Shown: positions 35,539 through 47,370 of the stretch, in pieces
Layout: each line of letters starts with the position of its first letter
Position numbering within the stretch: the first letter of the stretch is position 1
From: Cephalotrichum gorgonifer
Lineage: Eukaryota > Ascomycota > Sordariomycetes > Microascales > Microascaceae
Length of the DNA stretch: 64,000 nucleotides
Assembly (NCBI GenBank): GCA_900312665.1
Contig: ONZQ02000002.1
Span: 2,331,198 to 2,395,197, forward strand
Reading direction: 5' to 3'
Translations under genes and position numbers: made by a program
Notes under the pieces: generated by a model
What the model saw: only the letters and a program-made list of their open reading frames with translations
Databases searched by the model: none
What the model was told of the DNA's origin: nothing

Positions 35539-36686
35539 GGTGGGCGAATTTCATGAATAGAGGGGTCTGCGGCGCTGTCACGCGAGGCCGAAAAGCAGTG
35601 GTAGAACCGGGTGTTTCGGGACGGGACGGAGTTGTATAAAGGAAAGATGCTAGCCGCAAGGAAATGGAGGTTCCTGGAGCATCCTGCTTCTACGACGCAA
35701 TCAAGAATGGGTGCGCGAGGAAATGGCTCTCAAGGGTGATGCTGTCGTGATGTCGGCAGTTGACGGGTTCGTGTTCGTGTTCGCGTTTGTGCTTGTTCGG
35801 CAGGAAGGGTGGAGGGAGAGTGTCGCTGGGCTGTCGCGTCTGAGTTAGAGAGAAATCCAGGCATGAAAAAACAGTGCCCCAAATATACATGTCAAGAACA
35901 GGCTGGGCAGGCACCTGCCCAGGCAATTCACCATGGCTATGGAACCTCAACACCTTGATCGTGGCAACCAAGAGAGAGAGAGGCACGAGACAAACGAGGG
36001 AAGAGGTAGGGACATACCCAAAGGATATGCCAGGGCCACTAAAAATGACGTAGAATTCCCTTCGACTTCTATCGCATTCAGCCCCGGCAGTAAGATGTAG
36101 ACAAGTAGCCCAGATATCCAGTGTAGAGGGGCATTCAGCTGGTGAAGTTTTCTAGCCTGAGAGACTGGCGCCGGCACGAGGTTGCTACGGAAGTAGGTTA
36201 GTCGTCGAACCGTCGCAGGTGGGCGTAGGATTTCAAATAATTATTACTGCGCTATCGCCTGGCGTCCAGCTGTCGGCGGGGCTTTGCTGCAGTTACATGG
36301 TGGGCTAGTTAGGGCGTCATCAGCGACTCTCTGGCATCGAGCCTACATACAGTAAAGGAATTGAACTGCCTGACTAATTGTGGAGTGAATGCTGCATTGC
36401 CAGGACCAGCACCAGCCAAGTGCCATGTGCCATGTGCCAGGGATGAGGAAATTTTATGTTTGCTTTGTCATCACCGGACCACTTTCGAGCTTTCACATGA
36501 CGACAATCAAGGAAGCCGCGTCCTATGTTGACTCCTTGGTCTTCACATCCTTTGATAGCTGTCCGACCAGACCAACACAAACACCTCTCTCCTTAGCCAA
36601 GACATCCAGGGAGGTCCCATTCGTTACGGAAGGAAGCACTATGATAGCATAGGTCTTTAGCTTCCCAGCTTTCATTCATTCCCATC
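35539..36686. other. Divergent intergenic region between taxilin and cym1
   Basis: No gene seen. It contains a short hairpin at 35,903-35,922 and runs of GTTCGTGTTCGCG-like sequence near 35,770. Both promoters should lie here; no clear TATA box stands out. Confidence 0.45.
35903..35922. repeat. 9-bp inverted repeat with 2-base loop
   Basis: CTGGGCAGG and CCTGCCCAG are separated by CA in the taxilin/cym1 intergenic region. It could form a hairpin or be a binding site; no function is shown. Confidence 0.5.
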
Positions 36687-39600
36687 ATGCTCCGAACCGC
36701 GGCCCGCCAAGCCAGCCAGGCAGCTCAGACAACCTCCAAGGCCATCACCGATGTCTCCCTCTACCCGAAGGTCGGCGAGAAGCTCCACGGGTTCACCCTT
36801 CTACGATCGAAGCATGTGTCCGAGCTAAAGTTGACGGCGCTCCATCTTCAACATGACAAGACCGGCGCAGACTACCTTCACATCGCCCGCGACGACTCCA
36901 ATAATGTCTTCTCCGTGGGATTCAAGACGAACCCGCCGGATGACACGGGTGTCCCCCACATCCTAGAGCACACGACACTATGTGGGAGCGAAAAGTAAGC
37001 GCCTGGCCACCTGTTGAGTCGGTATATACATACGGGGATCTTTGTACTAACACCATACAGGTATCCCATCCGGGACCCATTCTTTAAGATGCTCCCCCGG
37101 ACACTTTCCAACTTCATGAATGCTTTGACCGCATCCGACCACACATACTATCCCTTCGCGACGACGAATGCCCAGGATTTCAAGAACTTGATGTCGGTTT
37201 ACCTCGACTCGACCCTGCACCCCCTCCTAAAGGAGACGGACTTCCTCCAAGAGGGGTGGAGGATAGGGCCCGAGAACCCTCAGGCTGCCGCAGGCGAAGA
37301 GGGCAGCGGGCTCGTATTCAAGGGCGTCGTCTACAACGAGATGAAGGGGCAGATGTCTGATGCGGGGTACCTCTACTACATTCGCTTCCAGGACCACATC
37401 TTCCCCGACATCAACAACTCTGGCGGTGATCCAGCGAAGATCACCGACCTGACTTACGAGCAGCTGAAGCAATTCCACGCCGAGCATTATCACCCCAGTA
37501 ACTCAAAGTTCTTCACCTACGGAGACATGCCCCTCGCCGAGCACCTGGCGGAGATCGATGCGAGGCTCAGCAGTTTCAAAGAGCTTCACACATTGCAGGG
37601 CAACCGTCGGCCTATTTCGCTCAGTGCCGGCCCCCAGGAGGTGACCGTGCAGGGCCCCACCGATCCCCTGGTAGACCCCGATAGGCAGCACAAGGCCTCG
37701 GTATCTTGGATCATGGGCGAGTCCAAGAATATCCTCGAGTCCTTCTCGCTTTCGCTCATGTCGAATCTCCTCCTCGACGGTTACGGCTCTCCCCTGTACA
37801 AGGGCTTGATTGAGGCCGGTCTCGGGACCGACTGGAGTCCAAACACGGGCTACGACAGCAGTGCCAGCCAAGCCATCTTTTCGGTGGGCCTGACGGGTGT
37901 GAAGGAGAGCGATGTTCCGCGACTGAAGTCCGAGGTTCAGCGCATTCTGCGGGAAGTCCGAGAAAAGGGCTTCGACCAGTCCAAGATCGATGGTACTCTC
38001 CATCAACTCGAACTCGGCCTCAAGCACAAGACCGCAAACTTTGGGCTCTCTCTTCTCCACCGGCTAAAGTCGAAGTGGTTCATTGGAGTAGACCCTCTCG
38101 AGTCCCTGGCGTGGAACGAAACTGTTTCCGCCTTCCAAGCCGAGCTGGCGAAGGGTGGCTATCTCGAAGGACTTCTTGACAAGTATCTGCTCAATGACAA
38201 CGCCCTTACCTTTGTGATGACCCCGTCGCCCACATATGGTGAGGAGACGGCGCGGGAGGAGAAGGAGAGGCTTTCGGCGAAGATTGCCGACGCCACTTCC
38301 AAGCTGGGCGGCGAGGAAGAAGCTCGCAAGACTTTCGAGAGCCAGGAGGCGACGCTTCTTGTGGAGCAGGCAAAGACTAATACCGAAAACCTCGACTGCC
38401 TCCCTACCGTCCACGTCAAGGACATCCCTCGGGAGGCCAAGCGCTCCGTTCTGCGGCACGACACCCTCGGCGATGTCAAGGTGCAGTGGCGCGAGGCGCC
38501 GACGAATGGTCTCACGTACTTCAGGGCCATCAACACAATCGACAACCTCCCGGATGAGCTGCGAGAGCTGATGCCCTTGTTCTCGGACTGCATTATGCGC
38601 CTTGGCACGAAGGATACGACTATGGAGCAGCTAGAGGACTTGATCAAGCTCAAGACGGGGGGCGTTTCTGTCGGCTACCACTCTGCCGCATCTCCTTTGA
38701 ATTACGCAGAAGCCAAGGAAGGGATCGCGTTGACGGGCATGGCCTTGGACCGAAATGTCCCGGAAATGTTCGGCATTCTTCGCAGGCTCGTGGCGGAGAC
38801 GGACTTCGACAGCCCGGATGCGCCTAGGCGTATCCGGCAGCTCCTCCAGGCGTCTGCGGATGGCCTCGTCAATGACATCGCCTCCTCGGGCCATCAGTTC
38901 GCTCGGGGGTACGCGGAGTCCGGGCTGACGCGTGCCGCCTGGCTCGCGCAGCAAGTGGGTGGTCTGTCACAGGTTAAGCTGGTCACTTCCTTGACGAACA
39001 GGCCCGAGTCGGATAACCTGGAGGATGTGATTGAGAAGCTGAAGAAGATCCAGAAGCTCGCGCTTGCCACCAACTCCATGCGGACGGCAATCACCTGCGG
39101 GGCTGAGAGCGTCGAGTCGAACTCATCAGCTCTAGGTCGATTCCTCTCGGAGAGGGCCCAAGCCTCAGGCCTGCCCGACTCGGCATTCTCGTCGGGTAGT
39201 TCTGCGCTGCAGCAGGATAGCAAGGCGTTCTTCCCTCTACCTTACCAGGTGTACTACGGAGGCCTGGCTATCCCCACGACGTCCTACACATCCGCAGACG
39301 GAGCGCCGCTGCAGATTCTGGCGCAGCTGCTCACACATAAGCACCTGCACCACGAAATCCGTGAAAAGGGCGGCGCGTATGGCGGAGGAGCCTACTCGTC
39401 CGCACTGGGCGGGCTCTTCGGGTTCTACTCGTACCGGGACCCGAACCCGCTCAACACCATGTCCATCATGCGAGGGGCGGGCCGCTGGGCGACGGAGAAG
39501 GAGTGGACGGACCGCGACATCGAAGAGGCCAAGCTCTCGGTCTTCCAGCGCATCGACGCGCCACAGTCGGTCAACGAGGAGGGGATGGGCCACTTCACGT

Positions 39601-39803
39601 ACGGCATCACGGACGAGATGAAGCAGACCCGCCGCGAGCTGCTGCTGGACGTCTCGAGGGAGCAGGTCCGCGATGTGGCGCAGAGGTACCTCGTGGAGGG
39701 ACTCGAGAAGGGGCTCGACCGGATGGCGTTCTTGGGGCAGAAGCAGGCGTGGGTCGATGGGTCGTGGACCGTCCACGGGATGAACTTTAACGGGGCTTCA
39801 TGA
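36687..39803 (+). CDS. cym1: Mitochondrial presequence protease Cym1/PreP (M16C)
   Basis: This zinc peptidase degrades cleaved targeting peptides in the mitochondrial matrix. Two exons, 36,687-36,994 and 37,061-39,803, give 1,016 residues, the usual length. The N-terminus, MLRTAARQASQAAQTTSKA, is basic, hydroxylated and free of acids, as a matrix presequence should be. The inverted zinc motif HILEH is at residues 91-95, followed by TTLCGSEKYPIRDPF, in which the intron splits the lysine codon of SEK. NEMKGQMSD holds the third zinc-ligand region. Near the C-terminus REKGGAYGGGA is the substrate-binding RxxGxxY-type patch of the second half. The 66-bp intron has a CTAAC branch point. It is a distant relative of the M16C gene 11 kb upstream. 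Confidence 0.95.
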
Positions 39804-40920
39804 GGACGGACGGACTTTCGCAGGTGATGCCCTACGAAGGTTTCGAGGGTCGTGTAAGAACAATGTTTGAGTGTACTTGTACTAACAGAAAAGGGGCGGA
39901 TACGATATATTAGAATATACTCTCACCACATCTCCATCCACGCCCCCCTCCCCCTCCTTTTTCCCCCTTTCTCCAAATCTAGCAGGAGTGGCTCGGTGAA
40001 TATCCCGCTCCCGGAAAAAAAGACTGGAGAGGGCAAACACGAAAACAGCGTTTTATAATACATCTCGAGGACCGTTCCACCCGTGGGCCCGAGATCACTC
40101 AAAAGCGCGAGAGTAAAAGTAGTGGACTGGGCGCTTATGTTTTTTATAACTCTAAGCATCCGTCCGCTTTTTTCTCACTTCAGACCTGAGATACCAAAGG
40201 TGTGGATCATCAGACTAAAGTGACGAAGACATGCCTTGCTTTGTGAGTTGCTTTGGCTATGCTATTACACGTCGTGTAAATAAGAGGTTCATCCATCCTT
40301 GTATAGAGAACTTCTAATAGTTGTCCTTGTATGAGCATGTGTGAATCTATATCCGAGTCGTGAGACTACCTGTGATATGATGGGTAGAGTACTATTAAAG
40401 CAAGATCCGCGAAACCAAGGCTTTTGCGAGTTGTCAGACTATCTCCCTTCGCCCCTTCCATAAGGTGACGTACATTACGAGACAAAGAGTCCATGTCTGT
40501 CGTCATTGCGTGTTGGTGGTTCGTGGTCGGTTGTGGATCCTGAGATCACCACCTCGTGCCCCGGCATCAGCTGACCGCAGGTGCGAATAAGCTTCGCCCC
40601 CTTCTCACCACTGACTGTCATGGTCACTTATCCAATGTCACCAGGACCGGACTCCGGGACGAGGCAACACCCCGATCCTGGTCATGACTTTATACAAGTA
40701 AATGACCCGACCCAATATTGGCTCTGAAGGAGGAATAAACCAACTCCACTCGATCCCCATCTACTCCTACTCCTAGTCCTAATAATTCCACTTATCCCTC
40801 CACCTTCACTCTTCACTTCACTTCCGATGGGAGAGAGGGATATACTCATACCTACGGATCCTCTCCCATCTTGCCTCTCTACCACTTCTCATCCCGCGAG
40901 GTCCTCTTCCCACCACAGCC
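39804..40920. other. Intergenic region between cym1 and the PXB gene
   Basis: No gene seen. The variant octamer TACTTGTA is at 39,874-39,881 just after cym1. Pyrimidine-rich sequence at 40,740-40,915 precedes the next start codon and is probably its core promoter and leader. Confidence 0.45.
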
Positions 40921-43220
40921 ATGGACCGCTCACTCACAAAACCCCAGCTCACCGCGCTCTTTAACATCCTAACCCACGCTGCGGCCTCCAGCGAGGTGGA
41001 GTCCTTCAAGCGTCCCGCCACGATCGCAAACTACGGACCCCCCTTCTCCGAGCCGGGCGACTCCCTCCCGGCCCGGACGTCGCCCATCCTCCAGACCCTC
41101 CTCCACCGGTTTGTGCTGCCCGCGCCAGCCGTGCGGGACCTACCTCCCGAGTTCTGGACCGAGAGGGTCCAGGGGCTACTAGCTGGCCTGGCGGAGGCGG
41201 ACCTCTCGGAGAGCTACGAGAAGGGCTCCGTGGGGACCCGGAGGACGTTGGGGACGGGGGCGAGTGTTATCATCGAGGGGGTTGCGAGGGGGTGTCTTGG
41301 GGGGTATCCCGTTGCCGGGCTGCGAGGTGAGGAGGATGGGGATGCTGAGAGCCGTGGGCAGGAGGAGCAGGGGCAGGAGCTGGAGGCGGGGTGGGATGAG
41401 CTTGCGAGGGGCTTCGTACATGGCGATCTGATCGACGGGTTGTGCGAGTGGCTCGAGGGCACGGACGACCTAGAAGGGTACTCGCCGGCGGTGAAGGCCG
41501 CGGCGGAATACGCCATGATAAAGTAAGAAATGAACCGAAACCAAACAGAAAGGGGGCGGGCGTTTAGGACGGTTGGTTCCTTTCTTTTCTTTCTTCCTTT
41601 CTTTCTGCCTTTTTTGGTGGAGGGGGGAAGGGTTCTTGCCTGCCTAACATGTCATTTTTCACCTAGTACGGCGAGCATCTTACACCACATATTCGCCGTC
41701 ACATCCGAGGGACAGTACCTCCTGAAGGTGCTACAAAACGCCCACAAGCTCATACCGTACGCCATGATACGGCAGATACTAAGGCTCGGGAACGCCGCCA
41801 CGATGCTCAACTCACTTCTGAAACTTCTGCTAGCTAAGTTTGGCCTGGGCACACTCTCCAACTGGGCCGGGTTTACGCAGAACGCGGACGAGGGTATGAA
41901 CCTACTGCAAAGGTGAGATTTCTCCCCTTTTTCTCCCCCGGGCCCGTTTTGAGGATATTCTCGAAACGTTTGAAAAGACTGAGATGATAACTGGGGCCCG
42001 GGGTGGCGGGTATCAGGATAATATACGGAGTTCTATATTGGGATTCCTCCGAGTTCAAAAAGACATGCGACAGGATCGAGAAGGCCAAGGACGCACCATC
42101 CACGAAGCAACTAAAGGCCCTCCGAAAACACGTTCAGGGCCCCAGGGAGGCGCGCGAGGAGGCTCGGAGGGCTAGCGTCGAGACCTCAAGGTCCATAGTT
42201 CTCATCATCCTCGACAGCGCTGACGCGGACGGGGGGCTCTCGGCGTCCCTAAGCGAGGAGCAGCACCGGCTGTGTCTCCAGTACTACGCGGCCATCCTAT
42301 CGATGCGGGACAGAGACGAGATGATCCGCGTCCTCTGCCGGTCCAACCCCGACCTCCTCTCGCAGGCCGTGCGGGAGGTCGTGGGCGTGTACGAGCCGAT
42401 GATCAGAGACGTCCACGCCACGATCGACCTCTCGGAACACCTCGACAACGTGAGGGCCTTTATCGACGATTTTCTCGTCGTGAGCGCTAGCAAGAAGGAG
42501 GACGGCGAGGGGAAGAAGTACCGTCTCCCGACGGTGGAAGACTACGTCGAGCTCCTGAGGCGACACCGCGGCTCGGTGTACAGCTGGCTGCACCAGGTCA
42601 GCGACAAATGCCCCCAGGTGAGGGACCAGGTGCGCGACTGGGCCAAGGACGCCTCCAGGTCCTTCCGGCCGGAGGAGTCGCCGGGGAATATCAACGGGAC
42701 CTCAATCCTAGATCGCCTGGAGGCGCTGTTCGCGGCGCTACCCGACGAGAAGCAGGGCGAGATACGTCCGGTGCTGGACCAGCACGCGACGTACCTCGCC
42801 TCTCTGGAGACTGCGTCCACGGACCGGATCCGCACGATCGCCCGGGGAGACGGGCCCGGGACGGCCGCGGGGCCGGGGGCGTACCTCGCGGGCTGGCAGT
42901 CCCTGCTCGACAACACGCCGATCACGCCCGGGGTGAAGGGCGGGGCCAGGGTGGGGAGGGACGTGCTCGACAGGACGACGCCGGGGAAGACGGGGACGAG
43001 TGGGGAGATATCGTGGGATGGGAACGTCGACGCGCGGGACGGGATGGCGGAGATTGAGCAGGAAGAGGAGATGGCGCCGGACGGGAGGGTCGTGGTGGAG
43101 GCGCTGGGGGGCGAGTTCCATCTTCTCCTGAAGGAGGTCGCGATAGGGGCCACGGGGATGGGTTCTCAGAGGAAGGGGCACGGAAAGGGGAAGGGCGAGG
43201 TTCGAGAACAGGGTAAATAG
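40921..43220 (+). CDS. PX-associated (PXB) plus DUF3818 protein
   Basis: Three exons, 40,921-41,522, 41,667-41,912 and 42,017-43,220, give 683 residues. The N-terminus (LTKPQLTALFNILTHAAASS, then ESFKRPATIANYGPPF) resembles the PX-associated domain found at the N-terminus of yeast Ypr097w/Lec1 and its relatives. From about residue 280 (RIIYGVLYWDSSEFKK) to about 590 the sequence looks like DUF3818, the partner domain of those proteins; it is helical and charged. In Ypr097w a phosphoinositide-binding PX domain lies between the two, and I see none here. The end is rich in G, E and K. The family is linked to lipid distribution. Exon 2 carries hydrophobic helices (MLNSLLKLLLAKFGLGTLSNW). Function is inferred only. 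Confidence 0.75.
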
Positions 43221-43678
43221 GGGTGAATAGATGGGGAAAAGGGGGGGGCGCTTAGAAGTATCTACACTGCACATACGCCCGGCGTTTGGATATGGGCTGG
43301 GCAATAGATTTCATTTCATTCCAAGAGGCTATATTACTTCTTACATTTTTTTTCTTCTTCTTTTCTCTGTGATGTTGAGGACACGGTTTGTTTGGAAGGT
43401 GCGCCACGTCATGAGTGAGTCGTCTCCCTTTTTTTTTCTTTCGGTTTTTTTTTTCTTGGTTTAAGTGGTCTTCCTCGCCACCCACTAACACAAGCCAGCC
43501 AGGCAACAACATATTATCTCCTGTATTATCCCACCACCGTTCTTCACACTTACATCGTACACCTACCTTCCTTACAACTTATAACTTATCAACTCCACAA
43601 ATTCCTCAGTCCTCCACCTTCAACTCCCAACACATTCTCAAGAGCAAAATAAAAGGGAAACAGACAAGTACCTGCAAT
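43221..43678. other. Short intergenic region
   Basis: No gene. T-rich runs at 43,340-43,460 probably belong to the 3' end of the PXB gene. The following pyrimidine/adenine-rich part, 43,490-43,678, looks like the promoter and leader of the small gene. Confidence 0.4.
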
Positions 43679-44283
43679 ATGCCTACCGCCCTCGACAACG
43701 CCATGAAATCCAAAGTAGGCACTTTCTCCCCGCAGCAGCCAACCTCAATGATTCAACGTGTCGAATACTAACACCACCTAATAGAACCTCATCCTCGGTA
43801 TGCTTTGTAACTACTAATACCACGCCTAGCACCAATTGCATTCGCCCCGGCTTCCCAACTCCAGCAAACATCCACTAACTTGAGCGTAAATGTAGCATTC
43901 GGAGGCGTCGTGACAGCCGCGGCGGCGTGGACGATACTGGGAAGCGACATGTTCCCCGCGAGGCCAGACCCGAGCGGAGACCCGGACAGCTGGACGGCCG
44001 AGGAGATGAGGAGGTGGCTTGACGCGGTAAGATCCTTCTCTCATGTCCTCCGGATACCGTCGCTATGGGGCTAAGGAGACCTGTTTTCCCCTTCCTCTCT
44101 CTCTCTCTCTCTCTCTTTTCCCTCTTTCATTCCTTTCTTCTCTAGTTTTCTCACTGGATACATGGGAAATCGGTTCAACTAGCTCACTCTCGTGCGTAGA
44201 GGGGGTTAATGCCCGCGGCAGGGGCGGATCGGAAGGAGCTACTAGAGAGGGTCCGGGCGAACATGCGGATACCCAGACGTTGA
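43679..44283 (+). CDS. Small single-pass protein with Ish1-like C-terminal domain
   Basis: A compact four-exon gene not visible as one open frame: 43,679-43,714, 43,785-43,797, 43,896-44,026 and 44,200-44,283. The exons total 264 nt and encode 87 residues. It begins MPTALDNAMKSK. The 13-nt micro-exon adds NLIL and part of an alanine codon, and exon 3 gives AFGGVVTAAAAWTILGSDMFP, a short hydrophobic segment. The C-terminal half, SWTAEEMRRWLDARGL then DRKELLERVRANM, follows the W..E.R.WL...G......R.ELL..V..N pattern of the Ish1/HeH fold found in stress-linked membrane proteins of fungi. Introns 1 and 2 have CTAAC branch sites. Intron 3 carries a (CT)n tract. Function is unknown. The splice model is mine, but each junction keeps frame and produces the conserved pattern. 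Confidence 0.72.
44095..44116. repeat. (CT)11 microsatellite in an intron
   Basis: Eleven CT units inside intron 3 of the small Ish1-like gene, part of a pyrimidine-rich tract ahead of its splice acceptor. Confidence 0.85.
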
Positions 44284-44704
44284 TCGGATGGATCTTGGCC
44301 CCTCCTACACCGCAACCGGGTTCCATTCATTGCATATATCCATATTTTTCTATTCCGTATTATCATACAGCACGCATACGGCCAATAAAGCACTTGAATT
44401 TCGACATCATATCACAACTCTGACTCGGGTCTTACCGAACACACCGAGACTGCCAAGCCGGCTGTGTGATTACCTAATAGTAAGACACCCCGCTTTTGCA
44501 GAAGATCGGGCCAATCATCGCGCGTCGCAGCCTGCAGCGCGACGTAAGCAGGAGCTGTAAGGACCCGCTCGAGGACAACTAACACATCCCGATCCGCCTT
44601 GTATTATCCCAAGCCCCTCCGAGCCTCCCTCTTCAACTTTCGCAGTTTTGTGAACTGCATCCATTCCTTCCCTTTTACCCAGGCGCACCAAGACGCTACG
44701 AACC
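44284..44704. other. Intergenic region upstream of ste24
   Basis: No gene seen. It holds the 3' end of the small gene and the ste24 promoter. The last 120 bases are pyrimidine-rich. Confidence 0.4.
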
Positions 44705-46254
44705 ATGGATTTCCTCCAGGTAGGTCAAACAACCCCCCGCCCCAACCGCAACCCCTCCATCCCTCCTAGTCCTGCTAGCTTAATGATCTCCATTGGCAAG
44801 CGCCTACTAACATGCCTCCCCAGCGCCTCGCGCGCGCCCTCGACAGGCCGCTCTTCCCCTGGAAGAAGCTCATAATCGGCTTCTCCGTCGGCCAGTACCT
44901 CTTCGAGACCTTCCTCTCCCTCCGCCAGTACCGCGTCCTGCAGCGCACCAAGGTCCCCAAGGTGCTCGAGGCCGAGGTCTCGCAGGAGGTCTACGACAAG
45001 AGCCAGGACTACGGCCGCGCCAAGTCCCGCTTCTCCCTCGTCAACGGCCTCTGGGGCCAGATCCAGAACGTAGCCTTCATCCACTTCGACGTCCTCCCCA
45101 AGATCTGGAGCTGGTCCGGCGACCTGCTCCTCCGCTTCGCTCCCGAGGGCTTCAGGGGCGAGATCTCCCAGTCCATCGTCTTCGTCCTCGCCTTCGTGCT
45201 GCTCAACCAGGCCCTCTCGCTCCCGTCGTCCATCTACAACACCTTCGTCCTCGAGGAGAAGTACGGCTTCAACAAGCAGACGCCCAAGCTCTTCGTCACC
45301 GACATCATCAAGTCTAACGTGCTCACCTTCGTCCTGACCCCTCCCATCCTCGCGGCCTTCCTGTCCATCATCAAGAAGACGGGCAACCAGTTCTTCTTCT
45401 ACCTCTGGGTCTTCGCCGCCGGTCTCCAAGTCTTCATGATCACCATCTACCCCATCGCCATCCTGCCCCTCTTCAACAAGCTCTCGCCTCTGGAGGAGGG
45501 CGAGCTGAAGGAGGGCGTCGAGGCCCTGGCCCGCAGCCTCAAGTTCCCCCTTAGCGAGCTGAACGTCATCGACGGTAGCAAGCGCAGCGCCCACAGCAAC
45601 GCCTACTTCTTCGGCCTGCCCTGGAAGAAGCACATCGTCATCTATGACACCCTGATTGAGAAGAGCGAGTCGAACGAGGTCATCGCCGTGCTCGCCCACG
45701 AGCTGGGCCACTGGCACGAGGGTCACACGACCAAGCTGTTTGGCATCAACCAGGTATGAACCCTCTCTTCCCTCCACTTCATCTCAACACCCTTCCACCT
45801 TCATCACAAGTTACTAACCTTTGCAAACCAACAGTTCCACTTCATCTACATCTTCACCCTCTTCTCCGTCTTCATCAACAACACCTCCCTCTACAACGCC
45901 TTCGCCTTCAACTCCAAGCCCATCATCGTCGGCTTCCTCCTCTTCTCCGACCTCCTCACCCCGCTCGACGCCGTCGTCAAGCTCCTGATGAACATCCTCT
46001 CCCGCAGGTACGAGTTCCAGGCCGACGCCTTCGCCCTCTCCCTCGGCCACCGCGAGAACCTCGCCCGCAGCCTCATCAAGCTGCAGATCCAGAACCTGAG
46101 CACCATGGAGGCCGACCCCGTCTACGCCACCTACCACTACTCCCACCCCATCCTGTCCGAGAGGCTCAAGGCCCTCGGCTGGAAGCCCGAGGAGAAGGTC
46201 GGCGGCGCCGAGGAGGACAAGGCCGTCAAGGCCAGTGGGCGCGAGGAGCTTTGA
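44705..46254 (+). CDS. ste24: CAAX prenyl protease 1 (Ste24, M48)
   Basis: This zinc protease of the ER and inner nuclear membrane removes the last three residues of prenylated CAAX proteins, including a-factor-type pheromones. Three exons, 44,705-44,719 (only MDFLQ), 44,824-45,753 and 45,835-46,254, give 454 residues, matching yeast Ste24 in length. The zinc motif HELGH is at residues 297-301. The third ligand glutamate lies in YEFQADAFA, encoded by the last exon. FGLPWKKHIVIYDTL precedes the active site. Several hydrophobic membrane segments are visible, including LWVFAAGLQVFMITIYPIAI. The C-terminal tail is charged and does not end in a clear ER retrieval signal. It is convergent with the SNF2 gene. 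Confidence 0.97.
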
Positions 46255-47145
46255 GGGGCCAGCCGGCCTGGAAAGGGTCGGAAGTAGTGAGTAGGGGATG
46301 AAAAGAAGAAAAAGCGGAGCGGGTGGTTGGGAATGGTGTTTGTGGTCCTTGTATGTTAGTCGTTGGTAGACCTCAAAAAGAATAACTGTTCACTTTTGTC
46401 TCGGCGAGGTTTGCAAGATCTCGGGCAAGGGGATAGTCAGTGCTTCCATGTTGGTTGTTGATACTGGTAAACACGGCAAGGGTTACCTCTTCCCTCTTCG
46501 TTGAGGCATAGCTTTGTAGAACCTCGGGGATGAGGGGATAATCACCAGGCACCACGCGAAAGAACGTTGCGCAAAAACAAAACTTTTATTATCGGTATAG
46601 ATGCCGCTATATCGCAGCGAACTGGAGATTCTGAGCTCCCGTAAAACAAACCAGTCAGCCCCCCTCAAACAAACCTCCTCCATCCCCAGCTAAGCGAGCA
46701 AAGACCAATTCCCTCCTGTGTGCAACATCGCCGCCACCATTTGAGCGTGTAAGTCAGCGCAAGCCAGTTCCCGAAACCAGCCTCCCCTCTCCCCTCTTTA
46801 GCCCGGTCGAATGAGCAAAATTCGCGTCCCCAGGTACGTACACGTATAAGCGTGGATGTCGATGTCGGATTTCCCATGAGAAGTGATTTAAGACCAATAA
46901 AAGCCGGGTCCGAGTCGTCGAAGGTGGTGAACTGCTAAAGCAAGCAATACTCGCAAGAGCCCAGCAAAATGGAGGCGATCTTGGCCGTAAATTCCCTCGG
47001 AGGCCAAGTTCAAAGCTCTCATCCGGACCGAAGGTCGTTCAGCTAATCATGTCGTCACTGGACTCGTCCATTGCCTGGATTTTGTCCTCGCCCTCAGCTT
47101 CCTTGTTCATTTACTGACGACTGTCCTGGCTCTTGGCCTCCCCCT
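46255..47145. other. Convergent intergenic region (ste24 / SNF2 gene)
   Basis: No independent gene seen. Next to the SNF2 gene, a minus-strand frame at 47,110-47,039 (MNKEAEGEDKIQ...SSDDMIS) is acidic like the tail of that protein. It might be an unspliced or decayed terminal exon, though I found no splice pair that joins it in frame. Confidence 0.35.
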
Positions 47146-47370
47146 TTACCCCTCCCTCTCTCCTTTCTCGTCCACCTCCATCTTTTCTTGGATCTCACCC
47201 ACCTCCATCGTATCTTCTTGGTTTCCATCCACCTCCATCCTATCTTCATAGCTATCCTGCTGCTTCTCCTCCCGCTTCTTCTCTTGTTTCTCCCCCTCTT
47301 TATCCTGTAGATCTGCACTCCCACTCGCCGGCACCTTGGCTTGTTCCTTGTCCACCCCTATGTTATCTTC
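47146..47370 (-). other. In-frame acidic extension after the SNF2 stop codon
   Basis: Beyond the TAA at 47,371-47,373 the same reading frame stays open for 74 codons to the next TAA at 47,146. The sequence is rich in E, K, Q and D and repeats the MEVD word (RMEVDG, TMEVGE, KMEVDE) that also ends the upstream protein (RMEVDE). This points to a former or alternative C-terminus. Confidence 0.55.

Noticed and set aside
44725..45777. 350-codon antisense frame opposite ste24
   Set aside because: Shadow of a GC-rich coding exon; Leu/Glu/Gly/Val-rich translation typical of antisense frames.
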